Source: Xanthomonas sp. Leaf148
GTDB lineage: Bacteria > Pseudomonadota > Gammaproteobacteria > Xanthomonadales > Xanthomonadaceae
Length of the DNA stretch: 64,000 bases
NCBI RefSeq assembly: GCF_001423585.1
Contig: NZ_LMOP01000008.1
Span: 1,049,323 to 1,113,322, forward strand
Direction of reading: 5' to 3'
Shown: positions 63,908-64,000 of the stretch, in pieces
Layout of the letters: each line of letters starts with the position of its first letter
Numbering within the stretch: the stretch's first letter is position 1
Program-made: the position numbers and the translations under genes
The notes under the pieces: generated by a model
Told to the model about the DNA's origin: nothing
Seen by the model: only the letters and a program-made list of their open reading frames with translations
The model's database searches: none

Positions 63908-64000
63908 ATGCCATCGTCCTCACCGACCACGCTCGCCAGCTTGGCGCAGATTCCCGATGCCGGATTTCTGGAAGTGGAAGCCGCGTGGGAAGACGGCCCG
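63908..64000 (+). CDS. Start of an unidentified gene (partial)
   Basis: Only 31 codons are visible (MPSSSPTTLASLAQIPDAGF, then LEVEAAWEDGP). The phrase LAQIPDAGFLEVEA is reminiscent of the N-termini of Rieske-type [2Fe-2S] proteins, but that is a weak impression; the rest lies beyond the right edge. Reading frame and coding bias look real. Confidence 0.45.
   Translation, partial: MPSSSPTTLASLAQIPDAGFLEVEAAWEDGP

Overview
The window reads as a chromosome segment of a plant-associated Xanthomonas. The reasons are high GC with strong GC bias at third codon positions, a cysK-cysG-cysB / cysHIJ / cysD-cysNC sulfur regulon, Caulobacter-type TonB-dependent receptors beside plant-polysaccharide hydrolases, a GH6 cellobiohydrolase of the CbsA type, a neprosin-like protein and Xanthomonas-style dispersed intergenic repeats. 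No rRNA, tRNA, CRISPR array, intact insertion sequence or prophage was seen.

Layout. 1-12 kb: a partial SnoaL-like gene, then a loose glycolytic group on the + strand (gapA; a DUF2339/DUF3999 membrane pair; pgk with a translationally coupled HAD phosphatase; pyk; class I aldolase). 12-14 kb: a macrodomain deacetylase and an isoprenylcysteine-methyltransferase-like membrane protein on the - strand. 14-18 kb: cysK and a shortened cysG (-) divergent from cysB (+). 18-24.5 kb: a GAF histidine kinase, then DUF2946 - TonB receptor - PepSY membrane protein, which looks like a metal-uptake unit. 24.7-32.2 kb: assimilatory sulfate reduction, cysJIH (-) divergent from cysD-cysNC (+). 32.4-44 kb: an RND efflux pair, an M1 aminopeptidase, an AGCS symporter, a SpoU methyltransferase and a type-B carboxylesterase. 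44-60 kb: secreted or carbohydrate functions (neprosin-like protein, GH97, LamG-GH2, TonB receptor, cbsA, LacI regulator). 60-64 kb: M28 peptidase, MscL, a fumarylacetoacetase-family hydrolase, a small membrane protein and the start of another gene.

The most remarkable item is at 57.75-59.0 kb. Between cbsA and the lacI-type gene lies a 26-codon gene with a good Shine-Dalgarno. Its product ends in AWYIWY directly after a Lys-rich leader containing KSLK, and a compact cytochrome P450 follows on the same strand. AWYIWY is the amino-acid sequence of tryptorubin A, the founding actinomycete atropopeptide (a P450-crosslinked RiPP). The pair therefore looks like a minimal atropopeptide-type biosynthetic locus in a proteobacterial plant pathogen.

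Other points of note are: a siroheme synthase that has lost the second half of its dehydrogenase/ferrochelatase module and its catalytic Asp; an inverted-repeat element present twice in the cys genes, once translated as an N-terminal extension of CysNC; a 9-bp tandem repeat coding a His-Ser-rich segment in the PepSY protein; two 22-bp perfect palindromes between the GH2 and TonB receptor genes; and a three-copy dispersed intergenic repeat. All gene names rest on reading the translated sequence; no database search was possible.
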